DNA from: Chloroflexi bacterium GWC2_73_18
GTDB lineage: Bacteria > Chloroflexota > Limnocylindria > Limnocylindrales > CSP1-4
Length of the DNA: 34,334 nt
NCBI GenBank assembly: GCA_001794945.1
Contig: MGMJ01000002.1
Coordinates: 724 to 35,057, forward strand
Reading direction: 5' to 3'
Shown here: positions 15,688-24,522 of the stretch, piece after piece
Numbering within the stretch: the stretch's first letter is position 1
How the letters are laid out: each line of letters opens with the position of its first letter
Notes under the pieces: model-generated
Database searches by the model: none
What the model was told of the DNA's origin: nothing
What the model saw: only the letters and a program-made list of their open reading frames with translations
Made by a program: the position numbers and the translations under genes

Positions 15688-16839
15688 ATGCCGTCGCCGC
15701 GCGCGATCTGGGCGTCCCTCGACAGGAAACAGAAGGCGGTCGCCGTGGCCGGGCCGGGCCTGCTCGCGGCAGCCGGCGGCGCGCTCGCCGTCGCCCTGGC
15801 CCTGAACGCCCCGCCGCCGGTGGCGATCGCCACGCCGACGCCCACTGTCAGGGCGACCCCCGCCCCGCTGCCGCCCACGCCGAGCCCCGCGCCGAACGCC
15901 ACGCCGACCCCCACGCCCAGCCCGTCGCCCCCGGGGACCGACCCGCTCCTGGGCACCGACGGGCGCTTCACGGTCCTCCTGCTCGGCTCGGACTACCGGC
16001 GGGCTCACCCCGGGAACCGCACCGACGCGATCATGGTCGTCTCGCTCGACCCGGTCAGCGGGATGACCGGCGCGTTCAGCATCCCCCGTGACACGATCGA
16101 CTTCCCGCTGCCGGACGGCGGCGTCTTCCGGCAGAAGGCGAACGCCCTGTACAACTACCTGCAGTCCACCACCGGCGACGGCGGGGACGCGATGAAGGTC
16201 GCCGTGGGGCGCGCCTTCGCACTCGAGGTCGACTTCTACGTCTTCATCGGCTTCCAGGGAGTCGAACAGCTGGTGGACGCGATCGGCGGTGTCGACGTCA
16301 CCCTGGAGAAGGCCTACTACGATCCCTACTACTGGGTCACCTCGACGCGCCGGGGCTGGGGCCTGTCCGCCGGGACGAGCCACCTCGACGGCGATGACGC
16401 CCTGATCCTGGCCCGGTCGCGCAAGGGCGACAACGACTTCGGGCGGTCTCGCCGGCAGCAGCTGCTGGTGATGGCCGCGCTCGACAAGGTGCGGGGGCTC
16501 GGCCCGACGGTCCTGCCGCGCCTCCTCGAGATCGGGGCGGCGACGGTCCGCACCGACCTTCCGCTCGACCGGGCGGTCGACCTGCTCGAGATCGCCGCGA
16601 CGGCCGACCTGGACGGCGCCAAGCGCAACGTCTTCGGCCCGCGCAAGTACGCCGACGGGCGGGGCGGCTCGACCTTCTCGCTCAAGCTCGACGTCTGCCT
16701 CGCCTGGATCGAGGCGAACTTCCCGCCCGAGCGACCCCTGGGGCAATGGCCTCCTCCCACGCCGACCCCCTCACCCTCGCCGGCGCCTTCCCCGACCGCC
16801 GGCCCGACGCTCCCACCGAGCCCCAGCCCGACGCCCTGA
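15688..16839 (+). CDS. LytR-CpsA-Psr (LCP) family cell-wall polymer transferase, copy 2
   Basis: 383 residues: short basic cytosolic N-terminus, transmembrane helix (about 17-40), Pro/Thr linker (41-84), LCP catalytic domain with LLLGSDYRR (97-105), NRTDAIMV (110-117), SIPRD (131-135), and LARSRKGDNDFGRSRRQQ. A further Pro/Ser/Thr-rich tail of about 28 residues follows the domain, so the catalytic unit is flanked by flexible segments on both sides. It is clearly paralogous to copy 1 (13465-14583), sharing the DPYYW, RKGDNDF and FGPRKYA/LGPRKYA stretches. Expected to ligate a polyprenyl-linked glycan to peptidoglycan; the glycan locus immediately downstream supplies candidate substrates. Confidence 0.95.
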   Translation: MPSPRAIWASLDRKQKAVAVAGPGLLAAAGGALAVALALNAPPPVAIATPTPTVRATPAPLPPTPSPAPNATPTPTPSPSPPGTDPLLGTDGRFTVLLLGSDYRRAHPGNRTDAIMVVSLDPVSGMTGAFSIPRDTIDFPLPDGGVFRQKANALYNYLQSTTGDGGDAMKVAVGRAFALEVDFYVFIGFQGVEQLVDAIGGVDVTLEKAYYDPYYWVTSTRRGWGLSAGTSHLDGDDALILARSRKGDNDFGRSRRQQLLVMAALDKVRGLGPTVLPRLLEIGAATVRTDLPLDRAVDLLEIAATADLDGAKRNVFGPRKYADGRGGSTFSLKLDVCLAWIEANFPPERPLGQWPPPTPTPSPSPAPSPTAGPTLPPSPSPTP

Positions 16840-16845
16840 TCGGGC
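16826..16845. terminator. Possible bidirectional terminator between convergent genes
   Basis: GCCCGA (16826-16831) pairs with TCGGGC (16840-16845) over an 8-nt loop, across the end of LCP copy 2. The convergent gene ends at 16851, so a shared hairpin would serve both. No T-tract. Confidence 0.3.
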
Positions 16846-16850
16846 CTCGC

Positions 16851-18617
16851 TCAGCCCTCCGGGCAGGCGCCGGAGTCGTCGGGCGGCGCCAGCCGCAGCG
16901 CCGCTTCCCCGCTGGGCGCCTCGGCCGGCTGCCGGCAGACGGCCTCCCCCAGCCGGGCCAGCAGCCGGTCGAGCGCGTCGACGCTGCCGACCACCACCGG
17001 GCGAGCGCCGACCAGGCGCGTGATCGCCGTGGGCTCGGCGGTGGCGCCGGCGGCCGCGTCGAGCCAGGCCTCGGCCGCGGCGGCGCTCAGGTGGAGCGGG
17101 ATGGCGTCCCCGTCCACGGAGAGCGCGGCCGGTTCGACCTCGAGGATCTCGACGACCGTCTCCGCCACCGCGAGCGTGGCGGCCGGTCGCAGCCCGAAGG
17201 AGGGTGCCGCGCCGGACCGCAGCAGCGGGAGGAGCTCGCCCGGGGTGAGCGGATGCGGCTCGACGAGGACCAGGAAGCGCGTCCGCGGACGGGCGAGCGC
17301 CTGGCGCCAGGCGTCGCGCCGGTAGCCGAAGAGCTGCTCGTCGCGCAGGCCGATCCAGACGTATCCCTCGGCCGGATCGTCGGGGGCGACGCGGCTCACC
17401 GGGAGGCCCGCCACCGTCACCTGGCCGTAGAGCTCGACCGCCACGCTCTCCCGGTCTCGGAAGGTCATGACGACCCGGTCGCCGGGCTCGACCCGCGGGG
17501 CGAGCCACGCGGCGACCTGGCGCGGTGCGTCGAAGCGCTCGGGGCGCTCCGCCAGCACCTGGCCGAGGGCCACGATGCCGGTCAGCACGGCGAGCCCCGC
17601 GCCCGCCGCCAGCCACGCCCCGCGACGGCCCGCCGGCCGCGCCGACGTCCAGCGGAGGAGCCATCGCAGCAGGTCGACCCCGGCGAGGGCGAGGGCGACC
17701 GCCGACAGGACGGTGAGCCCGGCGTAGTTGCGCGCGCTGAGGCCGTTCAGCAGCGCGTATGCCGCCGGCGGGACCAGGCAGGCGGCGGCGACGACGAGCA
17801 GCCGCGGGCCGATCTCGTGGCGGGCGCGCGCGAGCACGGCCGCCCAGGCCCCCAGCGCCACCGCGAGGAGCGCCGCATCGCGCAGTCGCAGCGGCGTCGC
17901 CGCCACCTCGCGAGCCTCGATCACGGCCAGGCCGTTGAGCGGGAAGACGACGCCGGCGTCGATCCAGACGACGATCCACCACCAGGCCGCGACCGCGGTC
18001 GCGAGGGCGAGGTAGACGGCCGTGAGGCGGAGCCACCGGCCGATCGGCAGGGGCCGCAGCCAGGCGATCGGCAGGACCAGGAGAAGGAGCACCGACTCCT
18101 TCACCAGGACGGTCAGGCCCAGGATCGCCCCGGCGAGCGCCCAGCGCCACGCCTCCGGTCGCAGCAGGGCCGCCAGGACGGCCACCACGCCGGCCGTCTG
18201 CACGAGATCGACCCGCAGCGTCGGCAGCAATCCCCAGACGAGCGGCGCGGCGGCCAGGGCGATCGCCGTGCCGATCCCAACGGCCGGCCCGCCGAGCCGC
18301 CATCCGAGGTACGCGGCGCCGACCAGGCCCGCCAGCGCGAACGCCGACGCGGCGAGGTGCGCCCCTTCCAGCGGGTCGCCCCCCATCACCCGCCCGCCGG
18401 TCGCCAGGAGCAGGCCGTAGACCGGCGAGCGGAGCAGGAAGGTCCGCCCGTCGGGCGTCACCGGCCCGTGGCCGTCGAGGACCGAGAGACCGACGTAGAG
18501 GTAGCGCGCGTCGTCCGGGGCCGCTCCCGCCCAGCCGAAGAGGGCGATCCGGACCAGGGCGAGGCCGACGAGCCCCGCCACGGCGCCGGCCGCCGCCCAG
18601 CGCGTCGGCGCCGTCAC
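16851..18617 (-). CDS. GT-C fold membrane glycosyltransferase (ArnT/PMT-like)
   Basis: 588 residues with about 10-12 predicted membrane segments in the first roughly 370, then a soluble extracytoplasmic part. The first loop carries an acidic pair (APDDARYLYVG, about 33-43), the position of the catalytic Asp in GT-C enzymes that use polyprenyl-phosphate sugars; KESVLLLLVLP and NYAGLTVLSA resemble ArnT/PMT_2 proteins. The C-terminal 200 residues (from about VEPGDRVVMTFRDRESV) form a mixed alpha/beta region. GTG 18617 follows the upstream stop by 27 nt, so it forms a two-gene unit with 18645-20789. Acceptor and sugar are unknown. Confidence 0.85.
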   Translation of the reverse strand: MTAPTRWAAAGAVAGLVGLALVRIALFGWAGAAPDDARYLYVGLSVLDGHGPVTPDGRTFLLRSPVYGLLLATGGRVMGGDPLEGAHLAASAFALAGLVGAAYLGWRLGGPAVGIGTAIALAAAPLVWGLLPTLRVDLVQTAGVVAVLAALLRPEAWRWALAGAILGLTVLVKESVLLLLVLPIAWLRPLPIGRWLRLTAVYLALATAVAAWWWIVVWIDAGVVFPLNGLAVIEAREVAATPLRLRDAALLAVALGAWAAVLARARHEIGPRLLVVAAACLVPPAAYALLNGLSARNYAGLTVLSAVALALAGVDLLRWLLRWTSARPAGRRGAWLAAGAGLAVLTGIVALGQVLAERPERFDAPRQVAAWLAPRVEPGDRVVMTFRDRESVAVELYGQVTVAGLPVSRVAPDDPAEGYVWIGLRDEQLFGYRRDAWRQALARPRTRFLVLVEPHPLTPGELLPLLRSGAAPSFGLRPAATLAVAETVVEILEVEPAALSVDGDAIPLHLSAAAAEAWLDAAAGATAEPTAITRLVGARPVVVGSVDALDRLLARLGEAVCRQPAEAPSGEAALRLAPPDDSGACPEG

Positions 18618-18644
18618 CCCGTCACCACCCGGCGACCCGCCGCG

Positions 18645-20789
18645 TCACGGGGCGGCCGTGCCGGTGGCCAGGACGACGGCGTCGGGCGATGAGGCGGCGA
18701 CGCGCCAGCCGTCCGGCGGAGCGGTCGGGGCCACGAAGCCACGGGCCGACTGGAGGATGACCGCGTCGAGCGCCTCCAGCCAGAGGGCCTCGCCCTCGTG
18801 GAGCGTCACCAGGGCGATGGCGCGCCCCCACTCCTCGCCGGCGGGGACCTCCAGGTCGGCGAGGGCACGCTCGGGCGGCGCCCCACCGGCCGTCGCCCCG
18901 GCGAGCAGGCGGAACCGCGGCGGCACGAGGCCGGCCGCGTCGGCCGGGCGCGCCCGCACCACCAGCTCGAGCGCCTCGCCGGCAGGCGCGCGGGCGAGCA
19001 GGCGGACGCGGCTCCCGGGCATGAGCCTGAGCGCGTCGTAGCCGTTCCCCTCCTCGTGCTCGATCGGCCCGGCGATCGCCTCCGGCGCCGCCGCGAGGAG
19101 CGCCCCGGCGGGGACGTCGAGGAGACCCCAGCGCTCGCCCCGCCGGGCCAGCACGATGCGCCCGGCGCCGTAGGCGTCGGCCACGGCAGCGAGGCCCGCG
19201 GCGTCGGCGGCGAAGGCGGCCACCAGGTCGGCCCGCCGCTCCGCCTGCGAGCGCCCAGTGAAGACCCCCGGGTCATAGGCGAGCTTGGCGTAGCCGGGCG
19301 GGTAGGTGCCCACGACCCAGAGCCCGGTCTCGTACCAGACCAGCGACGACCAGTCCTCGTAGGTGAGCACGGTGGAGCGGGGGCCGTCTCGGCCGAGGAG
19401 TTCCGCGAACGCCGGCGTGCGGTCCGACTCGAGGTCGAGGTGGGCGTAGGTCGGCCGCGCCCAGGTCGACGCCAGGAGGGCCGCGGTGAAGGCGGTCGCC
19501 GGGATCGAGGCGACCAGCGCGACGAGCACGACCATCGGCGCGACCAGCTTCGGCCGCCGCCATGAGCCGCGGGCGAGCTGCTCGGCGCCGGCCACCAGCC
19601 CGATCGCCGCCAGGATGGCGGCTGGCTGGCCGGCGAGCAACCAGAGCCGCTGCGGGCGAAGGGCATCCTCGAGCGGCCAGTCGGGCCGGTAGAGGACGGC
19701 AAGCAGGAAGGGGACGGTGAACCAGGCAACGAGCACGAGCGGACCCTCCGGGATCGCCGGCCGCCAGCGCCCGGGCGAGGGGGCATCGGGCCGCGGACCG
19801 TCGGCGCGGCGGAGCAGGAGGAGCGCGACCCCCGCGCCGAGGACCGCCAGGGGGAGGAGCAGGCCGAACTCGCGGGGGTAGCTCCAGGGGCCGAAGCGGG
19901 CGGGCTCGAGCATCTCGGCCGAGTCGAGCGCCACCCCGCCGTTGCGGCGGATCCACTCCAGCGTGGGCAGCAGCCACGGCACGACGATCGCCGCGCCGAC
20001 CAGGCCGCAGACCGCCAGCGTCGCCACGGCGACGGCGCGGCGCCCGCGGCGACGCCAGGCGACGACGACGCCGAAGGTCGCCAGTGCCGCCGGAAGCGGC
20101 AGCAGGAGCTGGACCTGCACCAGGCCGCAGATCCCCAGCACGACCCCGGCCGCGAGCGCCCAGGCCAACCAGCGGCCGCCGAGCGCGGGGCTTGCCGTCG
20201 CCCGCAGGAAGGCGAGGACGCCGAGCGGCAGGAGGGCGAAGACGACATCGCGCGGGTAGAGGGGGTAGAAGTCGTGGCCGCTGAGGAAGAGGCTGTTGAC
20301 CCAGAGGCGCGATGCCTGGAAGTCGTATCCGCCGGCGAAGAGCGTGAGGGCCGCGGCCGTGACGGCGACCCAATCGCGCCCGGTGATCCAGCGCGTCAGC
20401 CAGAACGTGGCGAGCGGCAGGACCGGCGCCCACAGGAAGTGGAGAAGCTGGTCGGCCGGCCCGGCGCCGGCGCCGGTGACCGCCATCGTCGCCGCGAGGA
20501 GCAGGTGGAACCCGGGCGGGTAGTAGGCGGGCAGTCCCTCGTACGGTCCGCCCGGGGGGAACTCGCCGCGCAGGATGGCGCTGGCGAGCGCCGAGTGGTA
20601 GAGCAGGTCGCCCCCGATCCAGGCGTTCCCGAGCACGCGGAAACCGTGGAGGACGAGGGCGAGCGCGACGATGCCCAGGAGCGCCCAGGCGGGGGCCGGC
20701 ACCGACCTCAGGCGCTGCCGTACACTCGCGTCCCGGCCGGGCCCCGGGCCCGCGGGCCGACTTCCGTCGCCGGCCTCGTCCGCACGCAT
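18645..20789 (-). CDS. Multi-spanning GT-C-like membrane protein with C-terminal beta domain
   Basis: About 714 residues: a disordered polar N-terminus, roughly 12 membrane helices (from ALLGIVALALVLHGF to about residue 465), and a large extracytoplasmic C-terminal portion. Motifs: GGDLLYHSALA and GPYEGLPAYYPPGFH in the first loop, and LYPRDVVFALL. These match the protein at 32182-34188 (GDIAYHRGVA, GPYAGFLSYY, LFPRDVALVL; later TVLTYEDW / TVVTYDTY), so the two are paralogues. The last roughly 120 residues look like a beta-sandwich. The start is uncertain: ATG 20789 or, after a GAGG, GTG 20702, which would trim 29 residues and free the divergent promoter. Function beyond a GT-C-type role is not established. 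Confidence 0.8.
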   Translation of the reverse strand: MRADEAGDGSRPAGPGPGRDASVRQRLRSVPAPAWALLGIVALALVLHGFRVLGNAWIGGDLLYHSALASAILRGEFPPGGPYEGLPAYYPPGFHLLLAATMAVTGAGAGPADQLLHFLWAPVLPLATFWLTRWITGRDWVAVTAAALTLFAGGYDFQASRLWVNSLFLSGHDFYPLYPRDVVFALLPLGVLAFLRATASPALGGRWLAWALAAGVVLGICGLVQVQLLLPLPAALATFGVVVAWRRRGRRAVAVATLAVCGLVGAAIVVPWLLPTLEWIRRNGGVALDSAEMLEPARFGPWSYPREFGLLLPLAVLGAGVALLLLRRADGPRPDAPSPGRWRPAIPEGPLVLVAWFTVPFLLAVLYRPDWPLEDALRPQRLWLLAGQPAAILAAIGLVAGAEQLARGSWRRPKLVAPMVVLVALVASIPATAFTAALLASTWARPTYAHLDLESDRTPAFAELLGRDGPRSTVLTYEDWSSLVWYETGLWVVGTYPPGYAKLAYDPGVFTGRSQAERRADLVAAFAADAAGLAAVADAYGAGRIVLARRGERWGLLDVPAGALLAAAPEAIAGPIEHEEGNGYDALRLMPGSRVRLLARAPAGEALELVVRARPADAAGLVPPRFRLLAGATAGGAPPERALADLEVPAGEEWGRAIALVTLHEGEALWLEALDAVILQSARGFVAPTAPPDGWRVAASSPDAVVLATGTAAP
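20721..20726 (+). promoter_or_regulatory. Possible -10 box (TACACT) for the gene at 20809
   Basis: TACACT lies about 80 nt before GTG 20809 and inside the proposed 5' end of the divergent gene. A 12-bp palindrome (GGCCCGCGGGCC, 20747-20758) is nearby. No clear -35. Confidence 0.3.
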
Positions 20790-20808
20790 GGAGAGGAGCC
20801 GCTCGCCC

Positions 20809-22929
20809 GTGGACATCGTCGCGTCCCTGTTCGCGATGCTCCAGTTGGCGATCGGCATCGCCCTCCTCTTCGTGCTGCCGGGCGCCACCTGGGGTCCCCT
20901 GCTCGCTCCGTCCTCGGGAGCGGTCGCGGCGGCCGGTCGCGGGATCGCGGTCAGTCTACTGACGAGCAGCATCGCCTGCAGTCTGCTCGCCCTGGCCGGG
21001 CTGCTCCGCCCTCCGATCGTGGCCGCCACGCTCGCCCTCGTCGCGGCGCTGCCGCTGGCCTTCCCGTCGGTGCGCGCCGAGCTCCTGCGGGGGATCCGAC
21101 GGCTGCGCCGGCGCAGCGCCTCCGCTCGGCGCTGGTGGTGGGGGGCGGCGGCCGGGATCGCCCTCGCCCTCGCCCTCGTGGTGGTGCCGTCGCGCCTGCG
21201 GGTCGGCGAGACGCTCTTCCCCTTCACCTCGACCGTCTGGTACTACGCCGGGCTGGCGCGCTCGGTGGTGGAGCAGGGCGGCATCCCGACGGGACTGCCC
21301 GAGTGGGGCGCCGTCCGACCCTTCCAGCTCGACTACCTGCCGGTGACCGCGCACGCCGCGGCGGCGCTGGAGCTGCTGCCCGGCGACCTCCTCCTCCAGC
21401 TGGAGGCGTACCGGCTCGGCGTGCTGGTGGCCGGGCTCGCGACCGCCTGGCTCCTCCTGCGCCGCTGGGTCTCGAGCTGGGTCGCCCTTCTCGGCGCCTG
21501 CCTGCTGCTGGCGACCGTGCGGCTCGAGTTCAGGTTCCTCAGCTACAAGCCGGAGACGTTCGGCCTGGTGCTCGTGCTGCTCGCCATCTGGGCCGCCGAC
21601 CGCGCCATCGTCGAGCGCTCGAGACGGCTCGCCGGCCTCGCGCTCCTGACCGCGACGCTCGCGTTCCTCTCCCACGCGGAGGCCTTCCTCCTGCTCGGCC
21701 CCGCCCTCCTCGGCCTCGCCGCCGCCCGCCTCCTCGTCTCGCCGGGACGTCGCCGGATCGGCCTCGGCGTTCCCGCCCGTGGGCGCGCCGTCGCCGTGGC
21801 GAGCCTCGTCCTCGGCGTCTTCGTCGGCGCGATCGTGCTCGGCTCGGCCGTCAACTTCGCCCTTACCGGGCAGCCGCGGATCCTCGGCTACGTCCTGGGT
21901 GGCCCGCCGGGACCCTCGAGCGCGCCGCGGCCCGACGAAGTCCCGGCCGGCTGGGTCTTCACCGGCGACCCGACCTGGGACTTCTACATCGCCGCGGTCG
22001 CGGCCGACCAGGTCGGTACCCAGCCGCCGACCGCCTTCCGCGACCCGCGGCTGCTGCCGCGCTCGATCGTGGCGATCTGGCCGGGGCTCGACGGGCGCGA
22101 CCGGGACCTGCTGGTCGTCCTCGGCGGGCTGGGCGGCGCGCCCGTGCTCGCCTGGCCCTGGCTCGACACGCGCCGGCGTCGCCTGGTGGCGACCTGGTGG
22201 ACGTTCGGTCTGGGGCTCTTCGTCGGCGCCTACCTCCTGTTCGCCCTGTCGGATACCTACGTGCCGCGGCGGACGGGTCCGTCGCGGCTCCTCCCCTACG
22301 AGCTCATGGTCCCGGTCATGGCCGTCGTCTTCGGGCTCTGGGCCACCGACCGGGTGGCGCGGCCGGGCTGGCGGGCGCTCCTGCCCGGCCGCGGTGCGAT
22401 GCCCGTGGCGGGGCTCGCCCTGGCCGTGTTGGCGGTCGGCGCCCTGGCACCGGCCCCACGCTCCGAGCTGAACCCGGACCGCGAGCCGGGGCTGACACCG
22501 ACCGGCTACGAGGCGTACCGCTGGATCGCCGCGAACCTGCCGCCCCAGGCGCGCATCCTTGCCAACGCCTACACCGACGGTAGCATCTGGGCGATCGGCC
22601 GGCATGCCGGGGTCGTCGACGGACGAGCGGTCTACCTCGAGGATCGCGCCCTGCTCGCCGAATCGACGGCGTTGCTCCTGGGGGCGCGCGTCGTCTTCGC
22701 CGATCCGCTCGCCCCCACCGCGGCGGCGTACCTGGCCCGCGAACGCGTCGCCTTCCTCATCGTGGCCGGGGCCGACGCGTCGGGCAGCGACCTGGGCGGC
22801 TACGAGCCGTTCGCGACCGACCTCGACGCGCTGCTCCGAAGCGACCGCTACACTCTCGTGCGGACGTTCGGCGGGGGGCGCCTGCTGCTGTTCGAAGTCC
22901 GCGCTTCGAGCCCATCCGCACTCAGCTGA
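20809..22929 (+). CDS. Multi-spanning membrane protein, GT-C-like
   Basis: 706 residues, no named family recognised. Several hydrophobic helices run from residue 5 (VASLFAMLQLAIGIALLFVL) to about 560. A first large loop holds FPFTSTVWYYAGLARSVVEQGG and FQLDYLPVTAH, in the style of GT-C enzymes. The C-terminal roughly 150 residues (GYEAYRWIAANLPPQARILANAY..., then GARVVFADP) form the soluble domain seen at the end of many such proteins. GTG 20809 is preferred over ATG 20788 because GAGAGGAG (20791-20798) lies 10 nt before it. Divergent from 18645-20789 and followed after 33 nt by the O-antigen-ligase-like gene, with which it probably forms a transcription unit. Confidence 0.82.
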   Translation: MDIVASLFAMLQLAIGIALLFVLPGATWGPLLAPSSGAVAAAGRGIAVSLLTSSIACSLLALAGLLRPPIVAATLALVAALPLAFPSVRAELLRGIRRLRRRSASARRWWWGAAAGIALALALVVVPSRLRVGETLFPFTSTVWYYAGLARSVVEQGGIPTGLPEWGAVRPFQLDYLPVTAHAAAALELLPGDLLLQLEAYRLGVLVAGLATAWLLLRRWVSSWVALLGACLLLATVRLEFRFLSYKPETFGLVLVLLAIWAADRAIVERSRRLAGLALLTATLAFLSHAEAFLLLGPALLGLAAARLLVSPGRRRIGLGVPARGRAVAVASLVLGVFVGAIVLGSAVNFALTGQPRILGYVLGGPPGPSSAPRPDEVPAGWVFTGDPTWDFYIAAVAADQVGTQPPTAFRDPRLLPRSIVAIWPGLDGRDRDLLVVLGGLGGAPVLAWPWLDTRRRRLVATWWTFGLGLFVGAYLLFALSDTYVPRRTGPSRLLPYELMVPVMAVVFGLWATDRVARPGWRALLPGRGAMPVAGLALAVLAVGALAPAPRSELNPDREPGLTPTGYEAYRWIAANLPPQARILANAYTDGSIWAIGRHAGVVDGRAVYLEDRALLAESTALLLGARVVFADPLAPTAAAYLARERVAFLIVAGADASGSDLGGYEPFATDLDALLRSDRYTLVRTFGGGRLLLFEVRASSPSALS

Positions 22930-22962
22930 GGTCTGCTCCGGAGAGATGCCGATCAGCAAGGC

Positions 22963-24522
22963 GTGGCTGCGCTAGGGGGCGGGGGCGCGACCACCCCCGC
23001 CACCCAGGGGCCCTTGCCCGTCGCGCGACCGCGGATCCTCGACCTCTACCGCGCGCTCTGGGACCGGGCCGCCGGCATCGCCGCGGCCTACCGGCTCGCC
23101 CTCGCGACGGAGGTCGGCCTGATCGCCGCCTGGCTCGTTGTTCGGACGATCTTCGGCGCCGAGGGGCTCCCCTACCTGGCCTGGACGGCGGCGGTCGCGG
23201 CGGTGGGTCTCGTCTCACCGGCGTCCGGTCTCGTCGTCCTCGTCGCCATCGCGCCCTTCGACGAGCCGGCGGCGGTGAGCGACATCCTCGGCGCCAGGCA
23301 CCTCCTCGTCTGGGTCCTCGGGGTGAGCGTGGCGCTCCGCGTGGCGGCCGACCGGCGGAGCCTGCCCTGGTCGCCGCCGCTGCTGCTGGCGGGCGGGGTC
23401 GCCCTGGGGACGGCGCTGGGCGTCGTCTACGGCTTCCGGCACTTCGACGCCGTGTTCGCCACCGTCTCCGCGCGGAACTGGGTCGCCGGCGTCGGCGGCG
23501 GGATCGTCGTCCTGTTCGTGGCGGCCTGGTGCGCCCGGCGTGGGCAGCTGCGCCCGCTCTACGTGGCGGTGGCCACCGCCACGCTCGGGGCGCTCGTCAG
23601 CCTCGCCGACTGGTTCGCCCCGGCGCTCCTGCGCGACAGCGTCCTGGCCTGGCTGCTCAGCCCCAAGCGGTTCCCGACCCGCCTCTCGGGGATCATCGGC
23701 TCGCCCAACGCGGTCGAGGCGCTCCTCATCGGGCCGACCGCGCTGCTCACCTGCCTGGCGCTGCTGGGCCGGCAGTGGCGCTGGCGGGTGGCGGCGGCGC
23801 TGGCGCTCCTCCCGCTCCTGGCCGCCCTCTACTACACGTTCAGCCGGGCGGCCCTCGTGGGGATCTGGCTGGCGCTCGTCTTCGCTGCCTGGCGGATCCG
23901 GCGCGCCTTCGGCGCTGGTCTCCTGGCCGTCGGGATCGTCGTCGCCGTCCTCCTCATGCCCGGTTACCTCGAGCTGCGGGGGGAGTCGATCAACCAGCAG
24001 TCGGCGCGCCCGGACCGTTACTACGTCGCCAGCGACGTGGCCCGCTTCCGGGCCTGGGGTTCCGCATTCCGCATGTGGCTCGATAGGCCGCTGACGGGGC
24101 GCGGTTTCCGCAGCTACAAGCTCCTCGGTGACCGGTACGGCGACAGGAGGCTCAACTCGCCCCACAACGAGTGGCTCCGGCTCTTCGCCGAGGAGGGTGT
24201 CGTGGTCGGCGTCGTCGGCCTCGGCTTCGGGCTGACGACCCTAGTCTGGCTGGCCCGCGTGAAGGGCTGGCTGGGCACCGGGCTGCTGGCCGCCTTCGCC
24301 GGCTGGGCGATCGCGGCCACCTTCAACAACCCCTTCCTCTTCATCCAGGTCAGCCTGGTCGCCTTCACGCTCGCCGGCACCGGGCTCGCGCTCGCCGTGC
24401 GGGCGCCGCCGGAACCCGCGCCGGACGGGTCAGCGCAGGCGCGGGAAGCGAAGCCAGGGGGGCCGCTCGGGCGCGGTGACGACGATCCGCCAGGCGAGGA
24501 TGGCGGCCAGGCTGAGCAGTAA
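22963..24522 (+). CDS. O-antigen ligase/polymerase family membrane protein
   Basis: 519 residues with about 11-12 membrane segments and the signature of the O-antigen ligase family (Wzy_C/WaaL): SPHNEWLRLFAEEGVVVGVVG after a large periplasm-side loop (about residues 345-400, RFRAWGSAFRMWLDRPLTGRGFRSY). His in SPHNEWL is the conserved catalytic residue. Such proteins transfer or polymerise polyprenyl-linked glycans. The C-terminal roughly 35 residues are polar and acidic, and their coding sequence overlaps the convergent polymerase gene by 93 bp. GTG 22963 has only a weak AAGG just upstream; TTG near 23013 is an alternative. Confidence 0.88.
   Translation: MAALGGGGATTPATQGPLPVARPRILDLYRALWDRAAGIAAAYRLALATEVGLIAAWLVVRTIFGAEGLPYLAWTAAVAAVGLVSPASGLVVLVAIAPFDEPAAVSDILGARHLLVWVLGVSVALRVAADRRSLPWSPPLLLAGGVALGTALGVVYGFRHFDAVFATVSARNWVAGVGGGIVVLFVAAWCARRGQLRPLYVAVATATLGALVSLADWFAPALLRDSVLAWLLSPKRFPTRLSGIIGSPNAVEALLIGPTALLTCLALLGRQWRWRVAAALALLPLLAALYYTFSRAALVGIWLALVFAAWRIRRAFGAGLLAVGIVVAVLLMPGYLELRGESINQQSARPDRYYVASDVARFRAWGSAFRMWLDRPLTGRGFRSYKLLGDRYGDRRLNSPHNEWLRLFAEEGVVVGVVGLGFGLTTLVWLARVKGWLGTGLLAAFAGWAIAATFNNPFLFIQVSLVAFTLAGTGLALAVRAPPEPAPDGSAQAREAKPGGPLGRGDDDPPGEDGGQAEQ

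Noticed and set aside
16746-18692. 648-codon plus-strand frame opposite the GT-C gene
   Set aside because: Gln/Arg/Asp-rich shadow without domains. The minus frame has clear membrane helices.
22946-22975. Nine-codon ORF (ATG 22946) before the ligase-family gene
   Set aside because: Too short and with a badly spaced GGAG; nothing supports a leader peptide here.
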